From: Acinetobacter baumannii
Lineage (GTDB): Bacteria > Pseudomonadota > Gammaproteobacteria > Pseudomonadales > Moraxellaceae
DNA: 64,000 nt
Direction: 5' to 3'
Assembly: GCF_016508585.1 (NCBI RefSeq)
Contig: NZ_JADVOP010000005.1
Span: forward strand, 87,142-151,141
Shown in pieces: positions 17,668 to 27,897 of this stretch. Positions within the stretch are counted from its first letter, which is position 1. Every line of letters starts with the position of its first letter. The translations under genes were made by a program, and so were the position numbers. A model generated the notes under the pieces. It saw only the letters and a program-made list of their open reading frames with translations, did not search any database and was not told the origin of the DNA.

Positions 17668-19575
17668 ATGAGGAATTTTACATTGAAAGATGTCAGCCAT
17701 TATTTGATTAAAAACAAGAATATGTTGTGGTCTGCGAGTATTTGCTTACTTGCAGTCGTACTGACTATTTTTATTCTCAATACCGTTTTAGGGCTATTGG
17801 TCCATTACGTCAATCGTGAACAGCAAATTTGGTGGCATGTTTTAAGTCCTTACTGTGTTGGATTGATCATCATCATTATTGGTTGGTCCATTGCCTATGA
17901 ATTTTACGTTTTTCGTACGGGTGGGCATTCATTAGCCAAACAGTTGAAGGCACGTCGTTTAAGTCAGGTTGAAAGTACCCCGGAAGAAAGCGTAGCACTT
18001 CATCTGGCAGATAAATTTGCAGAAACTTTTGAGATTGATGCACCTACTTTATATGTTTTACCAGACGAAGTGGGCGTAAATGCCTTAACTGCAGGTTTCC
18101 ACCCAAGAGATACAGTGATTATTTTAACCTGGGGAGCCTTGCAGAATCTTGATGAATTAGAGCTTTACGGATTATTAGGGCATGAGTTTAATCAAATTCT
18201 TTCTGGTGAAGCACGTGAAAATACCCGGCTCAAGATTCTGTATAGCGGACTGATTACTTTTAGTCAGCTGGGAAGTAAAATTGCCAAACAGGGTTTTAAT
18301 CGATACAACGCCAAAGGTAACCAACATAAATTTGAAACCAGTTTTGTTGCTGTCGGTGGTGTGATTTGGCTATTGGGGAGTATGGGGATTTTAATCAATC
18401 GTTTGATTAAATATTTCACCTTGGGCGGACGTACTTTTTATAATGACTATAAAACCAAGAAATTATTACTGAATAATGCCAATGTACAAACTTTGCTACG
18501 GATTTACGTGCATCATGCGGGTTCACAGATTCATAGTGAATTTTCAGAAGCGATAGCACATATGTGTTTTGCTAATTCGTTGAGTCCACAAAGTTGGTTG
18601 AATATCCATCCGAACATTGAAGATCGGATTTATGAGTTGAACCCCACGTTATTGCAAGATTTACAATTAGAAAATTTAAAGAAATTGCGCAGTCAGCCGT
18701 TGTTTAGTTTGTTGCGTCCATTAGAAGAGTCTTCTGGTGAAGTGTATAATCCGTGGGTCTCGCCACAGCCATTACCGCTGTTACGTTTATCGCCGATTAG
18801 CTTCGCCTTAAATGATGCAATTAAACCCTTGAACCCAGAAGTACGTCGTCAAATTGAGCGTTCAGATTTAATTCAGCGTGCAATGCAGACAGCAACGGGT
18901 TCTCGTGAAGTGATGGTTGCGATTTTAATGATCCGTCAGTACCGTGAATTTATTCCATCCGATGCAGCAGTCAGTCGAGCAATCATTGATTCATTGTTAA
19001 GTTTGGATGGTCGTGTCCATATTCAAATCTTTCATGATGCCTGTGAGAATCTTGGCAACATGCCTGCAACGAGTGCCCGCCAGTTTGTAACCAAACTGGC
19101 TAAAATTATTCAAGAAGATGGTGAGATCGGCTTATTGGATGCACTGTTAATAGAGCGAGTAAAAGCTGAACTACATTTACTGCCAATGCATACACCATCA
19201 TCACTTGAGACAGTGAAGCCTCAGATTGTACGATTAATCGATGCTTTATTGCATGTTCAGCAAATCAATAGTGCCAATCAGCTGGATGTGCGTTATGAGA
19301 TTTTGGAACGTGTTTTATCTAAAGATGAGCTGGAACTATTTGAAGAAATATCTGATGAGCCAATCGATTTAGGCGAAATCTTAAATGATATTGCAGGCTT
19401 ATTGCTACGTGATCGTTTAAGTATTCTCGGGGTGGCTGAAATTTGTTTATGGAATGATCGGATTATTACTCAAGATGAACTGGATGTACTGCAATTGCTC
19501 TATTGGCGGCTTGGTTTTAAATCAGATGATATTGTCGATCAAATGCAGAAGAAAAACAGTGTAATGATTATTTAA
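17668..19575 (+). CDS. M48-like membrane protein with degenerate zinc motif
   Basis: About 635 aa from the ATG at 17668; an open frame reaches back to 17614, but that runs through the purF terminator, and TTG at 17680 behind GAGG is another candidate. Two membrane helices (about 20-45 and 60-80) precede an M48 peptidase-like region with PTLYVLPDEVGVNALTAGF and ELELYGLLGHEFNQILSGE. The expected HExxH reads HEFNQ (172-176), so the second zinc ligand is lost. A third hydrophobic stretch and a long helical C-terminus (about 300-635) follow. Probably not an active protease; role unknown. Confidence 0.7.
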   Translation: MRNFTLKDVSHYLIKNKNMLWSASICLLAVVLTIFILNTVLGLLVHYVNREQQIWWHVLSPYCVGLIIIIIGWSIAYEFYVFRTGGHSLAKQLKARRLSQVESTPEESVALHLADKFAETFEIDAPTLYVLPDEVGVNALTAGFHPRDTVIILTWGALQNLDELELYGLLGHEFNQILSGEARENTRLKILYSGLITFSQLGSKIAKQGFNRYNAKGNQHKFETSFVAVGGVIWLLGSMGILINRLIKYFTLGGRTFYNDYKTKKLLLNNANVQTLLRIYVHHAGSQIHSEFSEAIAHMCFANSLSPQSWLNIHPNIEDRIYELNPTLLQDLQLENLKKLRSQPLFSLLRPLEESSGEVYNPWVSPQPLPLLRLSPISFALNDAIKPLNPEVRRQIERSDLIQRAMQTATGSREVMVAILMIRQYREFIPSDAAVSRAIIDSLLSLDGRVHIQIFHDACENLGNMPATSARQFVTKLAKIIQEDGEIGLLDALLIERVKAELHLLPMHTPSSLETVKPQIVRLIDALLHVQQINSANQLDVRYEILERVLSKDELELFEEISDEPIDLGEILNDIAGLLLRDRLSILGVAEICLWNDRIITQDELDVLQLLYWRLGFKSDDIVDQMQKKNSVMII

Positions 19576-19611
19576 TCACAGCAATAAGTTCATTTTGAAC
19601 GAGAAATAGTC

Positions 19612-19641
19612 TCTAACACCATGCAAAGACATGGTGTTAGA
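19612..19641. terminator. Hairpin between convergent genes
   Basis: TCTAACACCATG (19612-19623) and CATGGTGTTAGA (19630-19641) form a perfect 12-bp stem with a 6-base loop. It lies between the convergent M48-like and bioB genes; no strong T-run on either side, so termination is an inference. Confidence 0.6.
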
Positions 19642-19653
19642 ACGGAACTTTAA

Positions 19654-20643
19654 TTAACTTGCCATTGCATCTACAGAAAGCTCAGCAACAGTAGGTTTTG
19701 CTTTTTCAGCCTTTAAACCTAATTTATTAAATAACTGTTTATCTTTACCTTCGCCAGCATTCGGTGTGGTTAATAGTTTTTCACCACTGAATAATGAATT
19801 TGCGCCTGCCATAAATGCAAGGGCTTGATCTGAATCACTCAGTGATTCACGACCTGCGGAAAGGCGAATATAGCTATGTGGCATAATAATACGTGCGACA
19901 GCAATGGTGCGAATCCACTCAGTGACATCAAGCTTTTCTACGTCTGCAAGCGGTGTACCTTCAATCGGGACCAACATATTGATCGGCACGGATTCAGGGT
20001 GTACAGGTAATGTGGCTAATTCATGTAATAAACCAATGCGGTCATTGCGGTTTTCACCTAAACCAACAATACCGCCGCTACACACTTTCATTCCAGCATT
20101 GCGCACGTGATCTAATGTATTTAAACGATCATCAAAAGTACGGGTGCTGATAATGTGCGAATAATATTCACGAGAGGTATCCAGGTTGTGATTATAGTAA
20201 TCCAAACCTGCCTCATGTAGACGCTCTGCCTGAGATTGGTTTAGCATACCTAGCGTCATGCAGGTTTCTAAGCCAAGCGCTTTCACTTCACGCACCATTT
20301 CTAAGACATATGGCATATCACGTTCATGTGGATTACGCCAAGCCGCACCCATACAGAAACGAGAAGAGCCTGATTCAAGTGCTTCTTTGGCTTCACTGAT
20401 GACTTTCTCAACGGCAATACGCTTTTCAGCTTCAAGTTTTGAGTCATAACGTGCAGACTGCGAACAATATTTGCAATCTTCAGGGCACTTGCCTGTTTTA
20501 ATTGAAAGTAGTGTACTGACTTGAATGCTATTTGCTTCAAAATGCTCACGATGAATTTGTTGCGCCTGAAAGACTAAGTCTAAAAAAGGCTGATCGTATA
20601 AAGCTTGAATTTCTTCACGAGCCCAGTCATTACGTACTGTCAT
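19654..20643 (-). CDS. bioB: Biotin synthase
   Basis: 329 aa radical-SAM enzyme that inserts sulfur into dethiobiotin. Cys53, Cys57 and Cys60 in [12 protein letters not shown] bind the [4Fe-4S] cluster. [21 protein letters not shown] and [11 protein letters not shown] are typical BioB motifs for SAM, substrate and the [2Fe-2S] cluster. It is alone here; no other bio gene or BirA operator is seen next to it. Confidence 0.97.
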   Translation of the reverse strand: MTVRNDWAREEIQALYDQPFLDLVFQAQQIHREHFEANSIQVSTLLSIKTGKCPEDCKYCSQSARYDSKLEAEKRIAVEKVISEAKEALESGSSRFCMGAAWRNPHERDMPYVLEMVREVKALGLETCMTLGMLNQSQAERLHEAGLDYYNHNLDTSREYYSHIISTRTFDDRLNTLDHVRNAGMKVCSGGIVGLGENRNDRIGLLHELATLPVHPESVPINMLVPIEGTPLADVEKLDVTEWIRTIAVARIIMPHSYIRLSAGRESLSDSDQALAFMAGANSLFSGEKLLTTPNAGEGKDKQLFNKLGLKAEKAKPTVAELSVDAMAS

Positions 20644-20942
20644 TAGTTTAATCCATGATCATCATTATCTATCCCTGTATATAATACATAATTCATGCCA
20701 ATCCCATAGGGCAAAAGTGTCCAAATATGATGGTATCTTACGATTGAAAATTTGAATCATATAGAAAACTGAAATTATAAATATAGTTGCAAAGTTATTC
20801 GAATTTTCCGAAATTTGCTTACTAAATTCTATTTTTGGATTTTTATAATTTCCGAGTTATAGTCATTAAAAATTAAAAAAAGTAACAACTTTGCAGAGAA
20901 CTGGACATTAAAAGGCAGTAGATTTACAGAAATAAAATAAGT

Positions 20943-22043
20943 CTAAGTCGTCGGTTTTTTGTTCGCTTGCTCTGTAATCGCCCAGTCAATATGGACTTGC
21001 ACAACTTCATCATGCAATGGTCTATGTTGGGTCAAAGCTTGAATGATGGTGTTCGAATAGGGTGCATTGCCTAAGCCTATGGCAATATTGCGCATAAAAC
21101 TTTGATAACCTGTACGGCGGATTGGACTGCCTTCGGTACAGGCTAGAAATGTTTGTTCATCCCATTGCCATAAATCTAATAAACTCATATGGTCTAAACC
21201 ATGTCTTGGATTAAAATCTGCGATAGATGCAGTTTTAGCAAAACTATTCCAAGGGCAAATCAGTTGACAATCATCGCAGCCAAATACACGGTTTCCTATA
21301 CCACGTCTCAAGTCTTCTGGGATGATTCCTTTATATTCAATGGTTAAATATGCGATGCATTTGCGTGCATCAACCATATATGGTTCAACAATAGCCTGAG
21401 TTGGGCAAATATCGATACAGGCTGTGCAAGAACCACAGTGTGAGGTTGCAGGCTCATCAAATGGCAAATCCAGCGAAGTAAAAAGTTCACCTAAAACAAA
21501 AAAAGAACCTGATTTCTTATGAATCAACAAGGTATGTTTACCAGTCCATCCCATTCCTGCACTTTCTGCCAGTGATTTTTCAAAAACAGGCGCAGAATCG
21601 GCAAATGGACGTGATTCGAATTCACCGACTTTGCCTTTGATGATCGTGGCCAATGTTTTTAAACGACCGCGCATAATTTTATGATAATCACGCCCACGTG
21701 CATAACGGGCAACAATTGCTAAATTCGGCTCATCCGGAACGTAGCGGGGTTTGGGTGTTTCGACCAAATAGTTCATTCGTACACAGATGATACTTTTTGT
21801 ACCTGGAACCAACAGTGTAGGATCAGCTCGTTTTTCAAGATTTTCCTCTAAAAACTTCATGTCACCATGATAACCACGCTTTAAATATTCTTTAAATCTT
21901 GCTAATTCGGCTTGAGCATCGGGTCGTGCAATGACACAATCAGCAAAGCCCAATTGCAAAGCCTGTTGTTTGATCCAAGCTTTTAATTCACGAAGATCAA
22001 GCTGTTGCAAAGGAATCGATGATGTAGAAGATGTTGCTGACAT
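20943..22043 (-). CDS. queG: Epoxyqueuosine reductase QueG
   Basis: 366 aa from the ATG at 22043 (MSATSSTSS); a longer frame to 22127 would overlap the divergent nnr gene and lacks homology. It performs the last step of queuosine tRNA modification, reducing epoxyqueuosine with a cobalamin and two [4Fe-4S] clusters. Motifs: ARYARGRDYHKIMR, GWTGKHTLLIHKKSGSFF, CGSCTACIDICPTQAI and CDDCQLICPWN. Divergent from nnr, an arrangement shared with many gammaproteobacteria. Confidence 0.93.
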   Translation of the reverse strand: MSATSSTSSIPLQQLDLRELKAWIKQQALQLGFADCVIARPDAQAELARFKEYLKRGYHGDMKFLEENLEKRADPTLLVPGTKSIICVRMNYLVETPKPRYVPDEPNLAIVARYARGRDYHKIMRGRLKTLATIIKGKVGEFESRPFADSAPVFEKSLAESAGMGWTGKHTLLIHKKSGSFFVLGELFTSLDLPFDEPATSHCGSCTACIDICPTQAIVEPYMVDARKCIAYLTIEYKGIIPEDLRRGIGNRVFGCDDCQLICPWNSFAKTASIADFNPRHGLDHMSLLDLWQWDEQTFLACTEGSPIRRTGYQSFMRNIAIGLGNAPYSNTIIQALTQHRPLHDEVVQVHIDWAITEQANKKPTT

Positions 22044-22087
22044 AGTGATCAATGTGCTGGAAAGAGTGAAAAGAAAAGGATAAATAC

Positions 22088-23563
22088 ATGCAAGCCCAAG
22101 TTTATCATAGCCATGAAATTCAAGCATGGGAACGTCGATGGTTTAGTCAGCAAAATAGTGCTTTTGGTTTAATGCAACAGGCAGCATGGTCGATTGCTCA
22201 GCATTTGCTGCAACTCTTTCAAAATAAATATCCCGAAGTTAAAACTATCGCAGTATGGTGTGGTCGTGGTAATAATGCAGGTGATGGCTACTGTATTGCC
22301 AGTTATTTAAAGCAAAGTGGCTATGCTGTAGAAATATTTGCTACTGAGACTGGTGTATCGGCTGACTTAAAACAGGCGATACAACTGGCTGAACAGAATC
22401 AATTAAAAATCCATTCACATTTTGATCTTGAAGTGACTTTTGACTGTCATATCGACGCTTTGTTTGGAATTGGTTTAAATCGTGATTTAGATCAAACATG
22501 GCAAACCATCATTCAAACTTTCAATGCGCATACAGGGATTAAAATTGCTGTTGATCTACCGAGTGGTTTAAATGCCAATACAGGTCAGCCGCTACCCATT
22601 GCAGTCAAAGCAGACTATACATTTACTGTTTTGGGGCTTAAAGCAGGATTGTTTACAGGGCAGGGCAAAGAATATTCCGGACAAATAAAAACAATTGCTC
22701 TGATTCCAACCGACCCGGAATTGAGGGCAGTCGCATACTTAGCACCTCAACAAATTCAATTGCCACCACGTCAAGCATTTGGACACAAGGGCAGCTATGG
22801 ACATGTACTGATTGTGGGTGGACATGCCGATATGGGAGGTGCGGTAATCCTTGCCGCAGAGTCTGCATTTTGTGCGGGTGCTGGAAAAGTGAGTATTGTC
22901 TGTCATGAAAAGCATCATACAGCTATTTTGGCACGTTCGCCCAATATCATGGTTAAAGATATCAATGCAATCTCAGAGCATGAGATTCAATCTCTACTCA
23001 ATCATGTGGATGCAGTGAGCTACGGTATGGGTTTAGGTCGAGATGTCTGGGCTGAACAGCAATTTTCAAAATGGTTTAAGCCAATCTGTACAAGTACACA
23101 TTTACAGGTGGTTTTGGATGCGGATGCTTTATGGTTTTTGGCAACCCAAAACATTCAACTGAGTTCAAATATTTACCTTACACCACATCCAGGAGAAGCC
23201 GCAAAACTACTCAACTGTTCCGTTGCCGGGATTGAGTCTGATCGTATAGATGCCATTCAAAGGCTAAAAAACAAATACTCAGGCAATTGGGTGCTGAAAG
23301 GTGCAGGCAGCTTAATTCTTGAAGATAAGTTGTGGATTTGTACTGCGGGTAATCCTGGTATGGGCACTGGCGGAATGGGAGATGTTTTAGCAGGAATGAT
23401 TGCCAGTTTAAAAGCTCAATTTGCCGAAAATGTGCAATTACATGATATTGTAACTTTACATGCGCAAGCCGGTGATTATCTTGCACAACAAGGTATCCGT
23501 GGTCTACAGGCACAACATATGGCACGAGCTGTATATCATGTCATTAACAGTAGTCGGAGCTAA
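22088..23563 (+). CDS. nnr: Bifunctional NAD(P)H-hydrate repair enzyme (epimerase + dehydratase)
   Basis: 491 aa with two domains. The N-terminal YjeF_N epimerase (about 1-215) has WCGRGNNAGDGY and VDLPSGLNANTG. The C-terminal ribokinase-like dehydratase (about 225-490) has GHKGSYGHVLIVGG, TPHPGEAAKLL and GNPGMGTGGMGDVLAGM, the ADP/ATP-binding and catalytic loop. Together they repair damaged NADHX/NADPHX. Cytosolic housekeeping enzyme. Confidence 0.95.
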   Translation: MQAQVYHSHEIQAWERRWFSQQNSAFGLMQQAAWSIAQHLLQLFQNKYPEVKTIAVWCGRGNNAGDGYCIASYLKQSGYAVEIFATETGVSADLKQAIQLAEQNQLKIHSHFDLEVTFDCHIDALFGIGLNRDLDQTWQTIIQTFNAHTGIKIAVDLPSGLNANTGQPLPIAVKADYTFTVLGLKAGLFTGQGKEYSGQIKTIALIPTDPELRAVAYLAPQQIQLPPRQAFGHKGSYGHVLIVGGHADMGGAVILAAESAFCAGAGKVSIVCHEKHHTAILARSPNIMVKDINAISEHEIQSLLNHVDAVSYGMGLGRDVWAEQQFSKWFKPICTSTHLQVVLDADALWFLATQNIQLSSNIYLTPHPGEAAKLLNCSVAGIESDRIDAIQRLKNKYSGNWVLKGAGSLILEDKLWICTAGNPGMGTGGMGDVLAGMIASLKAQFAENVQLHDIVTLHAQAGDYLAQQGIRGLQAQHMARAVYHVINSSRS

Positions 23564-23567
23564 AAAG

Positions 23568-23843
23568 ATGGTGGATGCGGTTAAACTTTTGATACATGGT
23601 AAAGTGCAAGGCGTTGGCTATCGACGTTGGTTTGAGAAAGAAGCACTCAAGTTGGAGCTTAAAGGTTATGTAAAAAATCTAGAGTCAGGTGAGGTTGAGG
23701 CAGTTGTCGCGGGAGATGAACATGCGATTCTCAGTTTAATTCGCCATTGTTACGTCGGACCTTTAAGAGCTGAAGTCACCCGTATTGAACAGTATGCAGT
23801 TAACCTTGATTTAGACTTTACTGGGTTTAAAATGATTCGCTAA
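23568..23843 (+). CDS. Acylphosphatase
   Basis: 91 aa from the ATG at 23568, preceded by GGAGCTAAAAAG. HGKVQGVGYRRW supplies the phosphate-binding arginine (Arg19) and YVKNLESGEVEAVV the catalytic Asn37, 18 residues apart as in known acylphosphatases. It hydrolyses carboxyl-phosphate bonds such as in acetyl phosphate. Starts four bases after nnr, so probably in the same transcript. Confidence 0.92.
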   Translation: MVDAVKLLIHGKVQGVGYRRWFEKEALKLELKGYVKNLESGEVEAVVAGDEHAILSLIRHCYVGPLRAEVTRIEQYAVNLDLDFTGFKMIR

Positions 23844-23881
23844 CTCGTCCATTTAACATGGATATATATAGATGATTTAAA

Positions 23882-24763
23882 ATGACAATCAGCAAACTTT
23901 TATTCAGTTGTTTTCTCATTTGTAGTATTCACACTGGTATTTTCGCGCAGCCAAATGGAAGGGGCGCTGGGGATCATCATGTTAAAATTGTTCTAAAAGA
24001 TTTAGACTTTAAAACGTTCATCCGTACTTTTTATCCTAAGCAGCTTCAAACCATCAAGATTGATCAATTGGATCAGCAAAATATTCCGTATATCGGCATT
24101 AAACATGCAGAATATACCAATGCTTTAAATAGCGATGATGCAGTGCTTGTCTTTAGCCCTGCCCATACCTATCGAAATGCGCAAAATGAATTACGTTATC
24201 TGTTCACAACCACTGAAGTTTCAGTGGATAAAAATAACCATATGCTCAATTTTTGTGGAGCATGCGCGACTTTTACACGAATCTACATCTTTAAGAAAAA
24301 TGCTTCTGCACAATTTGAACTGCTCAGCCAAAGTGAGGATGAAAACAGCTGGATGAATGCTGATTTTAACTATTTGCCTTATCCAACCTTGGAAATTATA
24401 AAAAATATTCGCAAAGTAGGACCACAAATCAAAGCGTTTGTAGAAGAACAAGTGTTAAGCCGTCAAGGTTACTCTAGCACGACATTATATATCGTTCCTT
24501 TTGATGAAAAACCGCATATTAAAAAGTTGATTGTCGCAGAAATTGGCAATGACAATGAAGTCTCAGGCAGTGAGCAAATTTTCAATCGTCAAGGGAATTA
24601 TCATTTTCTAACAAGCATACATGATGGTTTATATGATATTGAAATTACTTATACAGGTACCCAACGAATTTATGTAGGAGATCGTGCTAAGATTATTCCT
24701 GTAAATGAAACCCATGTTTATCATTATAATGAGCAACAGCAAAAATATATTCGAGTGAAATAA
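23882..24763 (+). CDS. Hypothetical exported protein
   Basis: 293 aa with a signal peptide (MTISKLLFSCFLICSIHTGI, cleavage probably near FAQ). The mature protein is rich in aromatic and polar residues, has two close cysteines (FCGAC, about residue 123) and a C-terminal beta-rich region ending YNEQQQKYIRVK. I recognise no domain. Followed by a small anchored protein after one base, so the two are probably translated together. Confidence 0.7.
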   Translation: MTISKLLFSCFLICSIHTGIFAQPNGRGAGDHHVKIVLKDLDFKTFIRTFYPKQLQTIKIDQLDQQNIPYIGIKHAEYTNALNSDDAVLVFSPAHTYRNAQNELRYLFTTTEVSVDKNNHMLNFCGACATFTRIYIFKKNASAQFELLSQSEDENSWMNADFNYLPYPTLEIIKNIRKVGPQIKAFVEEQVLSRQGYSSTTLYIVPFDEKPHIKKLIVAEIGNDNEVSGSEQIFNRQGNYHFLTSIHDGLYDIEITYTGTQRIYVGDRAKIIPVNETHVYHYNEQQQKYIRVK

Positions 24764-24764
24764 A

Positions 24765-25109
24765 ATGTTAGAGAAGTATTTAATCGTTGGGATTGTTTTT
24801 GCAGCCTGTATCGTATTGATTATTTACACACAGCTAGATAGTAGCAAAAAACAAGACAAACATCTGAGCTTTAAAGAGAAATTACAGAAAGAATTTCCAA
24901 ATTACAAAATACTGGAGCGTAATCAAAATTTTATTATTTCTCGGGAGAGTGCAAATCCACGCATTCCAGAAGAGTTGGTCTTGATTCGAATTGACCCTGA
25001 ACAGAAGAAAAACCTGAGAAACTCTGGAAAAATGCTAATTGCAACCTATGCTAAGCAACCCAGTATCCGTGAGGTGCGCAAGGATGCATTGCCCTATTTA
25101 AATCAATAG
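24765..25109 (+). CDS. Hypothetical single-pass membrane protein
   Basis: 114 aa. One membrane helix at the N-terminus (LIVGIVFAACIVLIIYTQL, about residues 5-23), then a hydrophilic domain with LSFKEKLQKEFPNYKILERN. Starts one base after the exported protein upstream, suggesting coupling. No recognised domain; perhaps a partner of its neighbour. Confidence 0.7.
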   Translation: MLEKYLIVGIVFAACIVLIIYTQLDSSKKQDKHLSFKEKLQKEFPNYKILERNQNFIISRESANPRIPEELVLIRIDPEQKKNLRNSGKMLIATYAKQPSIREVRKDALPYLNQ

Positions 25110-25372
25110 TGCTGGTTGGACATGATGCTATTGGCTACAGCCTATTGCTTATCCCGTTATACACACTTTACAAGCCATATGGATGCTTTTTGCTGATCGG
25201 GTTGCAGCGAGCGCAAGATTTTTGATAAGCAGCAATCTGATTTTTGAATTCTCTGAATCTATAAAACAATAGAATTGCTGATAGATGTTTGAATACCCAG
25301 TGTTGTATGTTAATAAACTATATGCAGACGGGCTTTCATCTGCACATTGAATTGAAATGCTGTACAAAGGTA

Positions 25373-25918
25373 TCAGCGTCTACGACTGCTATTGCGGCTA
25401 CGTCCTCGCGCCATACCACCTAAAGCATTGAGCACTGCTAATTTACTCATGCTGCCTGAGGCATGGGCATGGCAGATCGCCGCAGCAAGCGCATCGGCAG
25501 CATCTTGTTGTGGTTTAACAGAAAGATTCAGAAGCTTCATGACCATCATTTGTACCTGTTCTTTATCTGCTGCACCATAACCCACAACAGATTGTTTGAT
25601 TTGGCGGGCAGTATATTCAGCAACTTGCAAATCTAGGTTGACCAAAGCAGCGATAGCTGCGCCACGCGCCTGTCCCAGTTTCAATGCTGAATCTGGATTT
25701 TGTGCCATAAAAACTTGTTCGACGGCTGCTTCTGTAGGACCATGAAATTGAACGATTCGATCGATTCCTGCAAAAATTCGTTTTAAACGTTCAGGCATCT
25801 CTGTTGTTTCAGTACGAATTGTACCTGCATCAATAAAAGAAAGTTTTTGACCATCTTTCTCAATAATCCCATAACCTGTTAAACGTGAGCCGGGATCAAT
25901 TCCAATAATTAAAGGCAT
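25373..25918 (-). CDS. ruvC: Holliday-junction resolvase RuvC
   Basis: 181 aa RNase H-fold nuclease that cuts four-way DNA junctions with RuvAB. The acidic catalytic set is visible: Asp8 ([13 protein letters not shown]), Glu67 (AAVEQVF), Asp139 and Asp142 (QQDAADAL), each shifted by one from E. coli numbering. A basic C-terminal tail ([13 protein letters not shown]) is extra. ruvA and ruvB are not adjacent. Confidence 0.95.
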   Translation of the reverse strand: MPLIIGIDPGSRLTGYGIIEKDGQKLSFIDAGTIRTETTEMPERLKRIFAGIDRIVQFHGPTEAAVEQVFMAQNPDSALKLGQARGAAIAALVNLDLQVAEYTARQIKQSVVGYGAADKEQVQMMVMKLLNLSVKPQQDAADALAAAICHAHASGSMSKLAVLNALGGMARGRSRNSSRRR

Positions 25919-26027
25919 AATACTGTTTATCGTAAATCTTATTTAGATTATATGATGCTATCCAGGGATTGAAAGTAAAATTTTAAGTTATTGGCTGTGT
26001 GATCAAACAACAAATAGGAGAGCTTGC

Positions 26028-26360
26028 TTGAAGAATTTTGTGCAAATCAAAAATCAGCATGTGTATTGGGTTCATCGTTTAATGACACTGATCTATCTGG
26101 TGGGATTCATCTTGCTCGGTTTTGGAATATTGCAGAAATTTGACCTAGATGCATTGATGACTTTTCTGATCCTGATCTTGGTTTTCGGCTGGATGATGTA
26201 TTTACATTTTATTGCCTCGATAGAAGCTGAAAAAGGTTCAGAAAGAGGGCGGCATATTTCGCGATTTATTGCAGTGATTTTACTGTTTTTATTTCCAATT
26301 GGAACACTATTGGCAATCTATCTATTTTATAAAACATCGTCCGGTGAATGGCAAAAATAA
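26028..26360 (+). CDS. Small inner-membrane protein, probable TTG start
   Basis: 110 aa with three or four membrane segments (LMTLIYLVGFILLGFGIL, LMTFLILILVFGWMMYL, FIAVILLFLFPIGTLLAIYL). No upstream ATG; TTG at 26028 has AGGAG seven bases before it, so I take this as the start. Function unknown; not linked to a neighbour. Confidence 0.7.
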   Translation: MKNFVQIKNQHVYWVHRLMTLIYLVGFILLGFGILQKFDLDALMTFLILILVFGWMMYLHFIASIEAEKGSERGRHISRFIAVILLFLFPIGTLLAIYLFYKTSSGEWQK

Positions 26361-26500
26361 AGAAATTCGAGATTAAACACAAAATTACCCTTTAAAAATT
26401 CGGGAAAGCCCTTATAAATATAAAAGTGATGAAATTCATGGCATTTGATGTATGATTTTCCAAGCTGAAATTTAATTTATCTTTGAGATGCTTTGTTTCG

Positions 26501-27061
26501 ATGAAACTTTTTCCTATTATTTTAATTGGTATCATTCTTGAAATTGCTGTGTGGATTGGCGTAGCTCAATTCATTAGTGGTTGGTACGTGTTCTTCTGGT
26601 TTATCATCGCTTTTGTGATCGGTTTAAATTTATTACGTTCCAGCACTGCGACGATTATGCCGCAGTTACAGCAAATGCAAATGACAGGAATGATGGGAAA
26701 TGACCCTGCGATTGCCAAAAAAATGGCAACTGCATTTGCAGGCATTTTGTTGATGATCCCAGGTTTGATCACAGATGTTTTAGCATTGTTGGTGATTCTA
26801 CCGCCTGTTCAGAATGCAATTAAAAATGCAGGAATGAAATATATGGCAAAAAAACAACAAGCCATGATGAATAACATGATGGGCAACATGGGCGATGCGC
26901 AAGGGCAAAATCCCTTTGCAGATTTAATGCGTCAAATGCAGGATATGCAAAACCAACAATCAGGTGGTCAATATCGTGATTCCACAATTATTGATGGAGA
27001 GGCACATGAGATTGAACCAGATCGTAAGCAAATTGAACTTAAAGATGTAAATAAAAAATAA
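26501..27061 (+). CDS. fxsA: FxsA family membrane protein
   Basis: 186 aa from the ATG at 26501 (MKLFPIILIGIILEIAVWIG), the usual FxsA start; six residues further upstream are possible. FxsA core with GWYVFFWFIIAFVIGLNLLR and AFAGILLMIPGLITDVLALL, the GxxLxIPGxxTD pattern of the family. A Met/Gln-rich hydrophilic tail (MMNNMMGNMGDAQGQ) follows. In E. coli, FxsA relieves F-plasmid exclusion of phage T7; its normal role is unclear. Confidence 0.88.
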   Translation: MKLFPIILIGIILEIAVWIGVAQFISGWYVFFWFIIAFVIGLNLLRSSTATIMPQLQQMQMTGMMGNDPAIAKKMATAFAGILLMIPGLITDVLALLVILPPVQNAIKNAGMKYMAKKQQAMMNNMMGNMGDAQGQNPFADLMRQMQDMQNQQSGGQYRDSTIIDGEAHEIEPDRKQIELKDVNKK

Positions 27062-27264
27062 AGTCATTTTTAATGTGATTGAATTTGAACGCTGAGTCTA
27101 AAGATTCAGCTTTTTTTATCGCTGAAATTTGTGGTTTTACAGTGCAATCAGACAAGTCTCTTTTGTTCATCTATTGGAAAACACAGATTTCATGAGGACA
27201 AATTATTTCTTAAATGGTTGATCAAACGGTATAATTGGCTCGCCCTAAGCAATAAGATTAAATT

Positions 27265-27897
27265 ATGTCAATGTTATTGACCATTTGTGCACTGCATTTT
27301 GTTGCACAGCTCAGTCCAGGACCAGATGTATTGCTGGTTGCTAAAAGTTCAGCCTCTACTTCACGTGCAAATACCCTTAAAATTATTTTAGGCATATCAG
27401 CCGGTGTCTTGGTTTGGGTGATCTTAACGCTATTGGGCTTTACGGTTTTATTGGAGCAGTGGCCCTGGATTCAGCAAGTGTTGATGTTGATTGGTGGATT
27501 CTTTCTGGCTCGAATGGGGTATGCCATGTTGAAAGGGGGTATTGCCACACTTAAACAAAGGACCAATCTTGATGGTGTGATAGCGCATGCACCGAAAAAC
27601 TATTTTCTTTTGGGACTTTTTACAAACTTGGCCAATCCTAAAATCGTGATTTATTTCAGTAGTGTTTTCTCATTGGCATTAAGTTCAAGTGCGGGATTAA
27701 ACTTAAAACCGCAATTGGCAGTAATCATTCCGATTCAGACATTTTTAGTGTTTAGTCTATTGATGTTGATAATGTCGATTCCCAAAATAAAAGCGATCTA
27801 TCAACGTTCCGGAAGCTATATTGATATTCTCTCTGGAAGTTTTTTCTTATTATTTGCAGTTTTCCTCTGGGTAGATGTGCTTAAAATGTTTTATTGA
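27265..27897 (+). CDS. LysE/RhtB family amino-acid exporter
   Basis: 210 aa, about six membrane helices. The N-terminal LSPGPDVLLVAKSSASTSR is the conserved LysE/RhtB signature, and NLANPKIVIYFSSVFSL matches the second conserved block. Members export amino acids or derivatives; the substrate cannot be read from the sequence. Confidence 0.88.
   Translation: MSMLLTICALHFVAQLSPGPDVLLVAKSSASTSRANTLKIILGISAGVLVWVILTLLGFTVLLEQWPWIQQVLMLIGGFFLARMGYAMLKGGIATLKQRTNLDGVIAHAPKNYFLLGLFTNLANPKIVIYFSSVFSLALSSSAGLNLKPQLAVIIPIQTFLVFSLLMLIMSIPKIKAIYQRSGSYIDILSGSFFLLFAVFLWVDVLKMFY

Noticed and set aside
25149..25367. 72-codon minus-strand frame before ruvC
   Set aside because: No ribosome-binding site and no domain; base composition like intergenic DNA.
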